Shown here: piece after piece, positions 23,135-32,906 of the stretch
Layout of the letters: each line of letters begins with the position of its first letter
Numbering within the stretch: position 1 is the first letter of the stretch
Assembly: GCA_963921825.1 (NCBI GenBank)
Contig: OY997592.1
Coordinates: 59,478,336-59,542,335 of the forward strand
Reading direction: 5' to 3'
Length of the DNA stretch: 64,000 nucleotides
Source of the DNA: Erodium maritimum
Lineage: Eukaryota > Streptophyta > Magnoliopsida > Geraniales > Geraniaceae
Notes under the pieces: model-generated
What the model was told of the DNA's origin: nothing
What the model saw: the letters and a program-made list of their open reading frames with translations, nothing else
Databases searched by the model: none
Translations under genes and position numbers: made by a program

Positions 23135-26100
23135 TGTCACGCCCCAATTTCAGTAAACCGAACTCAGGACATGAACCTTTAAATAGTAAAACATTTTGAA
23201 CCCTTTTTTCATCAAAACACTTTAAAATCACCATTTGTTCAACAAAATAATATTTATAACTTAAAACACGTCCCAACAAGTGGACATAAGTATGGTATCC
23301 GTCGCTAGACTCAAATAAACCCAGAATCCCGCTCCTAGCTCTTCAAGCTTCAGAAGCTCACCTAGTCCAACCTGCGACCGGTACCTGTAGGAAAAGCAGC
23401 TAGGGGTGAGTGTTCGCTCACCACCACGGATAACAGATTGACTACGGCATAATTAGCAGACGATGCTGGTAACACCAACAACCAACTCAACCCCGGGAAT
23501 CACTATCCCCAAACTCAAGTAACCCGACCGACACCCACACACTGATACTTTCCTCAACCGACTCAACACTCAGACACGAAGGTAGACCCGACACAATGAT
23601 CGACGACCTCCTCCAAAGACACGACAGACCACCACGCAACACCCAAGATCACAAAGGATCGCACACCAGACAAGATCACAAAGGATCGCACTCCTGTCAG
23701 TTGCTCAGTGCCGGTTGCTAACCGGCTGGGCTCGAGCCTGCCCCACGCGCTTTGCCGATCCCTGTCAGGCTCCAGGCGGTCGACCTGTTGGCGATAAACC
23801 GAGCTACTTTCCCGATAGCTAGTCGGAAGGGGAGCTGCCCTTTCCATCGCCTAAAAATGCTCACAACCTTCTGAGACTCGAACTCGGTCAGGCTAGCCAA
23901 AGAACGCTCGCAACCTTCCGAGACTCGAACTCGGTCAGGCCAGCCAAAGAACGCTCGCAACTTACAGATCCCTGTCAGGTAAGCTAGCCAAATTCCACAC
24001 CACTTCCCGACACGAAGTCGGGTCACTAACCTCGGGCAAACACAAACACAATCACAATCACAAGAAAAGTTCAACAAACAGCAACAAGACCGGTTCAACA
24101 CTCCACAGGCACTCATGGCCACCCAAGACACCAACGGTAAAACACGGACTCAACAACCCCACGGGCACTCACGGCCTCCCAAGACACACCAACCATAACT
24201 CACGGGCTCAACAACCCCACGGGCACTCACGACCTCCCAAGACACACCAACCATAACTCACGGGCTCAACAACCCCACGGGCACTCACGACCTCCCAAGA
24301 CACACCAACCATAACTCACGGGCTCAACAACCCCACGGGCACTCATGGACACCCGAGATACACCAACAGTAACTCACGGGCTCAACAACCCCACGGGCAC
24401 TCATGGCCTCCCAAGACACACCTACAGTAAAGACACGGGTTCAACAACCCTACGACACTCATGGCCACCCAAGACACAACAGTAAAGTACGGGCTCTCAT
24501 GGCCACCCAAGACACAAAATACACAATCAACCTCCGGCATAACCAATGCCTCCAACAGTCCTAATATCAACAGTTTCACAATCAACCTCTGGGCATGGTC
24601 ATATGCCTCCAGTACTCCTAATAACGCTAAGTTCTCTGCTCCTACGACACTACTAAGTGTCACATGCATTTCCAATATTCGCTACGTTCCCGTATCATGC
24701 CTTTCTAATATTCAATAAACCTACTTCACCCACGACACCCCGGTGTCACATGCAAATCTACTGTTAACTTTCCCTAGTCAGAGCCGAGATCCGGCTACTT
24801 TTCCCTACCTCGTATATAATCTCCAAAAGCTAACCAACAAGCTCCGGCGTGATCTCAGTCACTCGCCTAGCTTTCCTTTTCCTCGGTCTGCAGCACGATC
24901 TAAAAGAACACAATTTTAAACGCTTTTAAGCTTGCAGGCATAAACTGAATTTTAATAAACCTGACGCCCAAAAGTAACCCCGACAATGTCGATCACTCCC
25001 ATACTTCCCAATTACTCGACATTGTCGATAAAGGGCTCGGAAAAGCCCGTTTTCGTTTCTACGGTCTTAGAATAATTCAAGGGTTCCTAGGAACTCGACG
25101 GAATCGAATTCCGAGTCATTTAATTAGCGTTTAAAGTTTCTAAACCCGTCAATTACAACTTTCACAATTTAATTCCAAATGTCGATCCGGTTGTAGATTA
25201 ATGATTCGGGGAACGTCCTAAACCACCCGAACACGAAAACCCGATACCCGGGCATGTGGGCCCCACACGGCCACAATGGCAAAATTCTCTTTTTGCCCCA
25301 AAACGTTCCCAACGAACCCCAACCTCAACCATTCATCTTTAAACCAATTCTAACCAAAACCCAACCATATTTGAATCGTTTAAACTCAAACCCTAAAATT
25401 CGAACTTAACAAAACGAAGATCGGTTTGGTGATTACCGTAGAGGAAGACGAGGTGAGCTTGAATCTTCGAACTTTGAGACGATCCAAAGGTTAGATGAAC
25501 GAGAATCACCAAAACCCTACAACACCACCTCTCTTTTCTCTCTTCTTCCTTCTCTCCTCTTTCTCTTTCTAAAAACACCAAAACCCACCTTTTTGAACAA
25601 CATGGCCGAACATCAATTTGGTCTTCCTTTTTGTTTTAATTCAAACCACACTTTTATCATAATTGCAAAACTAACCCTCAACTTCTCATCTTTTGTTTTT
25701 GTCCCCAAAACCTAACACCACCACTTGGTTGACAAGTGGCAAGTGGGTTCCACACCTTTTGGAAAATATCTCCTAAATATTTTCAGTCAGATTCGCGAAA
25801 TTCGGCCGTCTCGGGCCCCGAATGGGCACTTTTTCCAAAAAAATTACGAAACTTCACGGGCTACAAGGAAACGTCTCAACTAAGACCGCTGTGACGATGG
25901 CTAAGCTTTTTGGATCCGAAACGGTCCTCGAATGGACCAAAACGTCACTCGGTTGACTTTTCCAGCGAAAAGTCAACATTTTCCAAATTGGTCAGAAAGT
26001 TGCCCTGAGTCCCCCGGAACTCACTTTGGTCGGTATCGGGGTCAACTTAAGTCCGGTATGACCCTCGGGGTCAATTCTAGGTTTAAATTAGTGTCTGCTT

Positions 26101-26164
26101 AAATTTTTTAAATTTTCCTATTTTTCGCAGGTTTGACTGGCGTTGACCCGGAGTGGTTATTACA
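23135..26164 (-). repeat. Solo LTR (3.0 kb) inserted in the LINE
   Basis: Plus strand TGTCACGCCCCAATTTC ... GTGGTTATTACA, so the LTR reads TGTAATAACC...GGCGTGACA on the minus strand. Perfect 5-bp target duplication TGAGG lies at 23130-23134 and 26165-26169. No internal genes, PBS or PPT adjoin it, so it is a solo LTR left by LTR-LTR recombination. Its ends resemble the Tekay LTR end (GGGGCGTGACA) but the body differs, so it belongs to another gypsy family. It carries a minisatellite. Confidence 0.9.
24087..24513 (-). repeat. Minisatellite inside the solo LTR
   Basis: About seven imperfect copies of a unit near 58 bp built on CAACCCCACGGGCACTCA followed by a CCTCCCAAGACACACC-like half. Central copies (24150-24330) are nearly identical and the outer ones are decayed. 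There are no separate spacers, so it is not a CRISPR array. Confidence 0.85.
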
Positions 26165-28128
26165 TGAGGCCCACCGTATAAAGGACATCCTCCACATGTT
26201 TGGAAACCTATCTGGACAAGTCTTAAACCTGTAGAAATCCTTTATCATGTTTAGCATGAACACATGGAAATGCGACAAGAGTTTTGTGGTATTTTATCCA
26301 TAGACTAGACCTTTATTACTTCGATGTACCTAGGGGTTCCCAATATGATTGACTGAAATCGTAACGCAACAATGGTGTACCTCGGGGACCGTGTTATATC
26401 TCGGATTAATTCATGGAATGGAAAATTGTTATCCCCGGCCGGACGGGAGGTGATGATTCAGTTTGTTCTCACCTCTCTCCCGGTCTACATCATGTCTGTT
26501 TTTAAGGTGCCATATTGTGAACCGGATATACGTTGCATTGGCGCGATTTTGGTGGGGATAGAAATCGGCTCGCTCTATTGTCTGGCAAGCTTGGGACAGA
26601 TTATGTATGCCTAAGGACAGTGGTGGTATGGATTTTAGGCATCTTCAGGACGTGAATACTACCCTTCTAGGGAAGCAGGCATGGGGACTATTACACCGTA
26701 CTCAATCTCTTGTGTCTTGGGTGCTCAAGGATCGGGTATTTCCCTATCATGGACTTCTTACAAGTGCAAATAGGTCAACAAGCTAGCTTCACTTGGGCAA
26801 GTATCCTCTCCACTCAATAGCTACTACAAAGCGGATTGCGTATTGCTATTGGGGATGGTCGGGACACTTTGATCCAAGGCACCCCTTAGCTAGTTGGACC
26901 GACCGATACTATTACCTCGATAGGGGCTACCCTTGTAAGGGCACCTAATGCGGGCCTTATGATCCCAAACACCCGACGTTGGGATGTTGATCTTCTGAAC
27001 CAATTGTTCGATGAACCGGAGAAGGCTAGTATCCTCCAAGTTCCACTATTGGAAAATAGACATGAGGATGAATGGTATTGGGCTTCAGATAGGGACGGTC
27101 ATTATACCACGAAGGCTGGTTATTCTATTATGTCCCGGGCGCGTCATCATCAACGCCAAAATGTGGGAGCAGTCACATGGGTTTCAATGTGGGATATTCC
27201 CGTCCCACCTAGACTTCGGGTTTTTTTTTATGGAGATGCCTCACAGACAGACTTCAGGTTGCAAGTAATCTCACTCGGAAGTGTGTCCCGATTTCATCCA
27301 CGTGCACTATATGTGAGAGAGAGGATGAAAGGGTATCACATTTATTCCTTTCCTATGGTTTAGCAAGAACTTGTTTGGAGAGATTGGGAGGTATCCCTCC
27401 CTTAATTCCAGGCTTAACTTTCGGGGAATGGTGAGAGCTTTTCTATACGGCCCCCTAAAGAGCAGGGAGACGGAGATTGTTAGTGTCTTATGGGCGATAT
27501 GGAAGGCTAAAAACGCATGGGTCTGGAATGAGGTCTGCCCCAGCAGCTATAAGAGTACTTACGAATGCTCGGGCCCACCTCCTAGCTTGGACTAAAGAGA
27601 ACTTGAATCATGTGACTCCAACGTAGATTCGCCCGACATGGTCATCTCGGTTCATTCTACCCCCGATAGGTACATGGGTTATCAGTATGGATGGCGCCGT
27701 CTTTTAAGACTCGGATCAATTGGCTTGGGGTGTAATTACACGAGCAGGGGATGGTCGAGTTGGCCTCACGGGTAATTGGGTCATTCTGGGGTGTGGATTG
27801 TCGATTATTATCGAAGCCTACGCTATAGCTACTGTACTTCGTAACACAGCCTCGTTGGGAACAGACCCTATTATCATACGCTCAGATGCTCAGGTCCTAC
27901 TCAATATGATTCGCACAGGGGAACCGCCAGCGTCCCCGGTCGGTAATGTTGTTAGAGACATTCATCTCATGTTGGCTGAAAACAAGCGAATCTCTCTCCA
28001 ATTTGTAAAAAGGATCGTGAATAAGGCATCTCACTGGTTAGCCAGAGAGGTACGTTCTATGTCTGTCCTTCAGTGGTCAAGGAACCTCCCTGATGCACTC
28101 CAGTGTATACTCTTAAATGAAGTCTAAT
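26165..28128 (+). pseudogene. LINE ORF2 C-terminal part: RT end, zinc-binding domain, RNase H
   Basis: Resumes in frame as AHRIKDILHMFGNLSGQ, has stops at about 26230-26350, then 26372-26614 (VISRINSWNGKLLSPAGREV), 26959-27363 (zf-RVT-like GHYTTKAGYSIM and the WDIPVPPRLRVFF segment) and 27720-28127 (RNase H-like domain with IRSDAQVLLNMIRTG and NKASHWLAREV). RNase H at the C-terminus is typical of a plant L1 subgroup. Several frameshifts and stops separate these blocks. Confidence 0.88.
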
Positions 28129-28154
28129 AAAATATCGCATCTTTTAGTAAAAAA

Positions 28155-28545
28155 AGGGTTAAATATTGAAACTCACTCTTAAATACGAATATTATTGAAA
28201 ACAGGACTACCCAACGTTTAAAAATCACATATACAATACATAAAGTATTGGTAACGCGAATTTGTTAATAAAAATATACAGAATATTTCATTATGTTAGT
28301 CATGTGACACCATGTGCCAGTTAATGAAAAATAAATCGACTATTTTACCCTTATCCATTTAAACCCTATCAAGCATTCTTTTTAAAAAAAATCTATACAT
28401 TTATTATTATACCCTTAATCCATTTACATTTATCATCATGTCACTTATCCTTAACCACTAATTTATCCTTAACCGCCTCACATTAAGCAAAACCTAATAC
28501 TTTATTAGGATATACTTTATTAGGATACAATGATACCTTTCAAAA
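28155..28545. repeat. One arm of a foldback MITE
   Basis: AGGGTTAAATATTGAAACT ... ACCCAACGTTTAAAAATCAC ... TTAATAAAAATATACAGAA matches the left arm of the foldback element at 50665-51744. No matching right arm is nearby, so it is truncated, starting right at the A-tail of the LINE. Confidence 0.6.
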
Positions 28546-28565
28546 AAAAATAGACATCTATTAGA

Positions 28566-28843
28566 ACAGCTCCAATGGTCTGTCATAACTAGTGTCAAGG
28601 AGTCATTGTAAGATATGTTTTTTGGCTTTATCTCTCTTCCCTACCATGATTTTCTGTCATGCCCTTTCAAATGGTCTGCCATGACTAGTGTCAAGAGTCA
28701 TGGTAGCACACTTCTAATAATTTAAAAAGCACCCCAAATATAATTAGTATTTTATTTAAACCCACAAACACAACATACATATTAATTAACCTAGTTCATA
28801 TTCAATAATTAAAAATACAATAATTAAAAATATGATAATTAAC
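28566..28843. repeat. Short direct repeat at the end of a Harbinger-like region
   Basis: TCCAATGGTCTGTCATAACTAG at about 28570 recurs as CAAATGGTCTGCCATGACTAG at about 28668, each followed by TGTCAAGxAGTCAT. It lies downstream of the two SANT genes and could be a transposon terminal or subterminal motif; I found no inverted partner. The AT-rich rest (28735-28843) holds nothing recognisable. Confidence 0.4.
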
Positions 28844-29245
28844 CTAATTTCTAATGGCTCCAATGTGTAAACGCCACTTCACATCGTCTTTAAGCATCTC
28901 CCACACATCACGTTTTGTCCACAGCCCGTGTCGGCTTTCATAATCACTGACGGTCGCAACATAGATTTCCTCCTCGGTTGCGCTTTTCCTAGGGTCGTTG
29001 AGACGTCCCCGGTAAATATTATCGAAAGCCTTGCACTTTTTTCTCATCTTTTGGAAATGATCCTTGACTTGTTTCTCCGTCCGCTTTGGCCACTCTTCAT
29101 CTCCGATTTGAACGAAAGCAATGTAGAGCTTATTCAAGTACTTGCACACGATCTCGACATAGGTGAGCCAATTCAACACCAAATGCATCTCCTCCTCCGG
29201 GTACCATAGAGGACCGATTGCACAAGAAAACGATGCTCCCGACAT
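28844..29245 (-). CDS. Small SANT/trihelix-like protein, PIF/Harbinger ORF1-type
   Basis: An intact 133-codon ORF starting at the ATG at 29245, chosen because a TATAAATA box lies about 80-90 bp upstream (about 29328-29336, minus strand) and because the similarity to the neighbour begins soon after. Conserved points are W-x2-EEE, NWL, a basic QVKDHFQKMRKKCKAF helix and a final VWEMLKDDVKW. The same skeleton occurs in the larger pseudogene at 29539-30687 (EEERLASSWL, CKDHWHQCNMRVTKF, VWKIVRAQPKW). Such Myb/SANT proteins act as the DNA-binding partner of PIF/Harbinger transposases. It lacks the C-terminal region of the neighbour. No transposase was seen nearby. It could be a live small gene or a transposon relic. 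Confidence 0.6.
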   Translation of the reverse strand: MSGASFSCAIGPLWYPEEEMHLVLNWLTYVEIVCKYLNKLYIAFVQIGDEEWPKRTEKQVKDHFQKMRKKCKAFDNIYRGRLNDPRKSATEEEIYVATVSDYESRHGLWTKRDVWEMLKDDVKWRLHIGAIRN

Positions 29246-29538
29246 TGGAAATACGAAGAATGAATTGAGAGAGTTTGAGAGAGAGAGAGATGGAGAAAGG
29301 TGTGAAAATTTGAGGGAGGAGTGAGTGGTATTTATAGGAAGGGAGGGGGAGGGGGTCGGCGTGGCATCCACGACCCACACGTTACTATTCCCAAATAGTA
29401 ACCGTGCATGAAGACCGAGGCACCGAGAATCCGATAAAAACAATTTTTTTATTAAGTAGAATAAAACCTAAACTACAACAAAAGCAACTAGATTAATTTT
29501 TTTATTACATAGAATAAAAACCAAACTAAAGTGACTCC

Positions 29539-30687
29539 CTAAATCGACTCCAAACGTCTCCCCAGACTTTCAATTAGTGCGCGACGAATCTTCTTATCCT
29601 CCTCGGACATGTCGGTGGTGTCTTGCCTAACCATTTTGTCCAACATCTACATGACTTGCACCTGCATCTTCATTCTGGTATCAGCGAGATTTTGTTTCTT
29701 CATAACAACCATCGTTTCCCGCTCAACATACTCATTCAGAAACTGCATTTGCTCGGGTGGTAACACTGGCGGGTGGGGTGAGGGGTCCACTTGTTTGCCT
29801 TTGCCTTGAGCCTTGGTCTTGGCTCTTTTGTGTCCGATCGTTCGCTCCTCCCTTGCAAGCGAGTTCAACTCGCGGTCGCACCCATCGCCCGAAGTGTAGG
29901 TGCGAGCCTCGTCAAACCTTGTCCACTTGCTTGCTTCACTTTCTGCGTCGAGGTTGAAGTCAAGGTCAATGTCGATGTCACATTGTGGAACCTTCTTATG
30001 CTGCCACTTCGGTTGCGCCCTCACGATCTTCCAAACATGCTTGAGGTTAAACTCGTGGTCTTCCTCGTCTCTGTACACCCTTTCAGCCGCTGCAATGACG
30101 TCAACCTCGCTCATCCAGCTTTTGAGACCGTTCTCAAAGCTGGTGTACTTCTCCTGAAATTTTGTGACTCTCATGTTACACTGATGCCAATGGTCCTTGC
30201 AAGCAGTCCACTACCGAGGTGGGTCGTCTTCCTTGCGCGTCGATAGGAACTCGGCATGTACTTTTTTCCAGTACATGTCATTCCTCTGGTTCTTCCCAGT
30301 GATAGGGTCCAACGAATTGTTGAGCCACGAACTCGCCAATCTTTCCTCCTCTAGGATGGACCATTTCATCCGCGGAGGTGCTTTAGTCGATGTAGATGCA
30401 GCCTTCTTCCCCTTCCTCCTCGATTGCGTGGCCAGAACAGATTGAGAAGGTTGTGTGCCCGGAACGGATTGGGAAGGTTGTGAAGGTTGCACGTTGGGGA
30501 ATTGCGACTCTGGCCATTGGGAGTAGTGGGTATGGTTGTATGGGGGAAGCGGCGATGATTGGCTCGAGTTGAGGAGGTTGGTGTATGACGCGATATTGGC
30601 CATGACGTCTTCTTTGGTCTTGTGAGAATCAACGTCGTCGTTGTTCAATGACTCGGATACGAATTGGAGGCAACGATTCTCGTTCAT
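29539..30687 (-). pseudogene. SANT/Myb-like protein of PIF/Harbinger type, two in-frame stops
   Basis: One frame of 383 codons from the ATG at 30687 to the TAG at 29539-29541, interrupted by TAG at 30211-30213 and TAG at 29647-29649. N-terminus is polar and Q/P/S-rich with SVPGTQPSQSV repeats. The SANT/trihelix domain starts at KWSILEEERLASSWL and continues after the first stop as WTACKDHWHQCNMRVTKFQ to VWKIVRAQPKW. A basic linker (KRAKTKAQGKGK) and a C-terminal helical region follow. This architecture is common in proteins annotated as NAM-associated or glutathione S-transferase T3-like in plants, which are transposon ORF1 products. Only two substitutions separate it from an open frame, so it decayed recently. 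Confidence 0.75.
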
Positions 30688-30883
30688 TGCGAATCGAAGG
30701 AAAAAAACGAGGGAATTTGGAGAAGAATAGAATGAGAAAGAGAGCTTGTGAAACAAGTGAGGGAGTGATTTTTTGGGTTGGGGTGAATCTGTATGTATAA
30801 GAATTTTTTTTTAATCGGCACCGACATGTATCGGCTTCTCACTGGCTCGCCGACTAGCCATTGTGGTTTCCACGACGCGACGC

Positions 30884-31141
30884 GTCGTTGCAGGATGCTG
30901 CAACGACCCCTTGACACGCCGCCCCTAACACGACAAGTCGTGGCAGCGCCTACAACGACCCGCCTGTCACGACCATTGTTGATGCTTTTATAATCAAATG
31001 AAGTCCCATTATGTCGTTGCAGGATGCTGCAACGACCCCTTGACACGCTGCCCCTAACACGACAAGTCGTGGCAGCGCCAACAATAACCCGCCTACCACG
31101 ATCATTGTTGATGCTTTTATAATCAAATGAAGTCCCATTAT
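30884..31141. repeat. 129-bp tandem duplication with palindrome
   Basis: Two copies, 30884-31012 and 31013-31141, nearly identical. Each starts with the perfect hairpin GTCGTTGCAG-GATG-CTGCAACGAC and contains CACGACAAGTCGTGG, a second palindrome. It lies upstream of the SANT pseudogene's start and may be its transposon's subterminal region. Confidence 0.85.
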
Positions 31142-31203
31142 TAGGATATAAACTAAGACACAACTATATATGATTGTAGTTTTTTTAAAATTGGGACTAA
31201 TAG

Positions 31204-32075
31204 TTTTTTTTTAACGAAAGATGAAATTCATTAATTTAACTTCAAATATATCTGAGTATATCAAGAATAAATCCCTGACCACGAAGAACAAGAACAGACA
31301 AAAGACACAATGGTGTCGCAGTTCTTGTCATACCATAACCATCACTGACGGTATTAGATGGGCCAGCTATCACTGAGCTGGGATGTCGTATAGGCAAGTG
31401 ATGCCCCTTGGACAAAGAGAGAAAATGGTGAGGAGGAGCGGGGTACCGAAGATCCCGAGGGACCTTAATAGTAATGGTAGGGCACTGGATTCCTGTCGTC
31501 ATTGACCCTGTAAAGACGAAGTCAGAAAAAATAACAAAGACCCACCCGATTAGCCAGATCCATAATCGAGAGAGGGGTCGAGGAAGGAGCAGGGGTTGAG
31601 GCCAAGGAGGAGGCGGTTTCAGGGACGACGGTGACTCCTTCAGAGGCGGCGACGGCGGAGAAGGCCAGGAAGAAGGACGCGCCAGAGGCTTCAGCAGCGA
31701 CGGGGGCTGATCGGGAGAGATAACCCGACACCTCGGAGGCCCAGGTGAAGGCGCAACCCTAGGCAACACGCCGCCCAAAACAGGAACCAGAGAAAGGTCG
31801 TGGTAATCCCGGGAACTCGACGATCTAGGGTTCAGAGGGAGAGGGACATGGTCGTTGCTTGGGGTTGAAGTAACCCATGGCTGAGAACGCTATAACGGCG
31901 GAGAAGAGGGACCGAACCTACACCGGGAGAGGTGGAAGCGGCGTCGGGATGAGACGCGGCGGGGAGGGGCTGAAAACCTAGGTTTGTCCCCATTGGAGGC
32001 TCAAACCCTAACAGAGCTTCTACCAATTAATTTCATCTAAAAATATATATAATTCACAAATACGAATGTGTGAAT
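31204..32075 (-). mobile_element. Short non-LTR retroposon, copy 1
   Basis: Minus orientation: an A-tail is seen as T9 at 31204-31212, preceded (on the minus strand) by CATCTTTCGTT. A 14-bp target duplication with one mismatch, ATTG(G/A)GACTAATAG, is at 31190-31203 and 32076-32089. The body has a GC-rich, proline/serine-rich reading near its 5' end and a shared 3' segment (reading as ITIKVPRDLRYPAP) also found in copy 2. It has no RT. It resembles the 5' part of a LINE ORF1 joined to a 3' tail, so it probably depends on a LINE. Confidence 0.7.
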
Positions 32076-32147
32076 ATTGAGACTAATAGTTTATTAATGA
32101 CCTTTTGTGATTTATAAAAAAAAATGAGTGTGTTGGGTTTTAAGGGT

Positions 32148-32566
32148 AAACTACAAATGCATACCCTGAAGTTGACACGTTTAACCAATGAGTACCCTGA
32201 AGTTCAAAACCTACTGATGCATACCCTGAAGTTACAACTTATAACTAAAAACCCCTTCAGTCAACTAAAATGACGAAAATACCCTCTGTGCCTTTTATAA
32301 ATAATTTTTTTAAAATAAAACTTAAGTGATTTTTTAAATAAAAATGAAGTCATTTAATAAGTAAATATATATATAGTACAAAAGTGATTTTTAAATAATT
32401 TTTTTAAAATAATTATTGAAGTGTAGTTGAGGGTATTTTCGTCATTTTAGCTGACAGAGGGATTTCTAGTTACAAATTGTAACTTCAGGGTATGTATCAG
32501 TAGGTTTTGAACTTCAGGGTAATCATCAGTTAAACGTACTAACTCTAGGATATGCATTTGTAGTTT
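32148..32566. mobile_element. Foldback MITE
   Basis: Long inverted arms: 32148-32290 (AAACTACAAATGCATACCCTGAAGTT...) and 32430-32566 (AACTTCAGGGTA...GCATTTGTAGTTT). The arms also share TGACGAAAATACCCTC. The AT-rich loop has no ORF. I could not find a clean target duplication. Confidence 0.75.
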
Positions 32567-32906
32567 TTTCTTAATTAGTTTTTGAAATAGAAAACCCTAA
32601 AATCACGTTTTTGATGGAAAGTTTCTTAAAGCTCTATTAGTATAATTCAAATATTTTAATTGATGAAATTGAATGCTGTTTAGGTTGGGGACATACTTCA
32701 GAATGATAATAGTTGTAAATTAGAGTCAAAAATATAAACAAACTAAACTGCAACATTGGCATTTGAATTGAACAATTAACAACTTCTAGAGAATTGAACG
32801 ATTATTTTATTGGGTATTGATTAAGTATGTGGCCTAACCATTGACTTAATCTTTACTTTTGGCCATGCACACTTTTCAATACTAATGTTTTGTTTATAAT
32901 ATTTTT

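Larger units (their letters stand above)
22665..28157 (+). mobile_element. L1-type LINE, 3' part, split by two LTR insertions
   Basis: The RT region (22665-23134), a C-terminal RT/zinc-binding region and a plant-type RNase H (26165-28128) belong to one element. The 23135-26164 LTR separates them, and joining the two sides across one copy of TGAGG gives uninterrupted LINE codons. The 5' half of the LINE must lie left of the window, beyond the Tekay complex. A short 3' tail after the stop at 28125-28127 ends in an A-run at about 28150-28157. The element is dead. Confidence 0.9.

Noticed and set aside
24087..24513. Possible CRISPR array
   Set aside because: Units are directly joined without unique spacers, no cas genes exist, and the context is a plant LTR.
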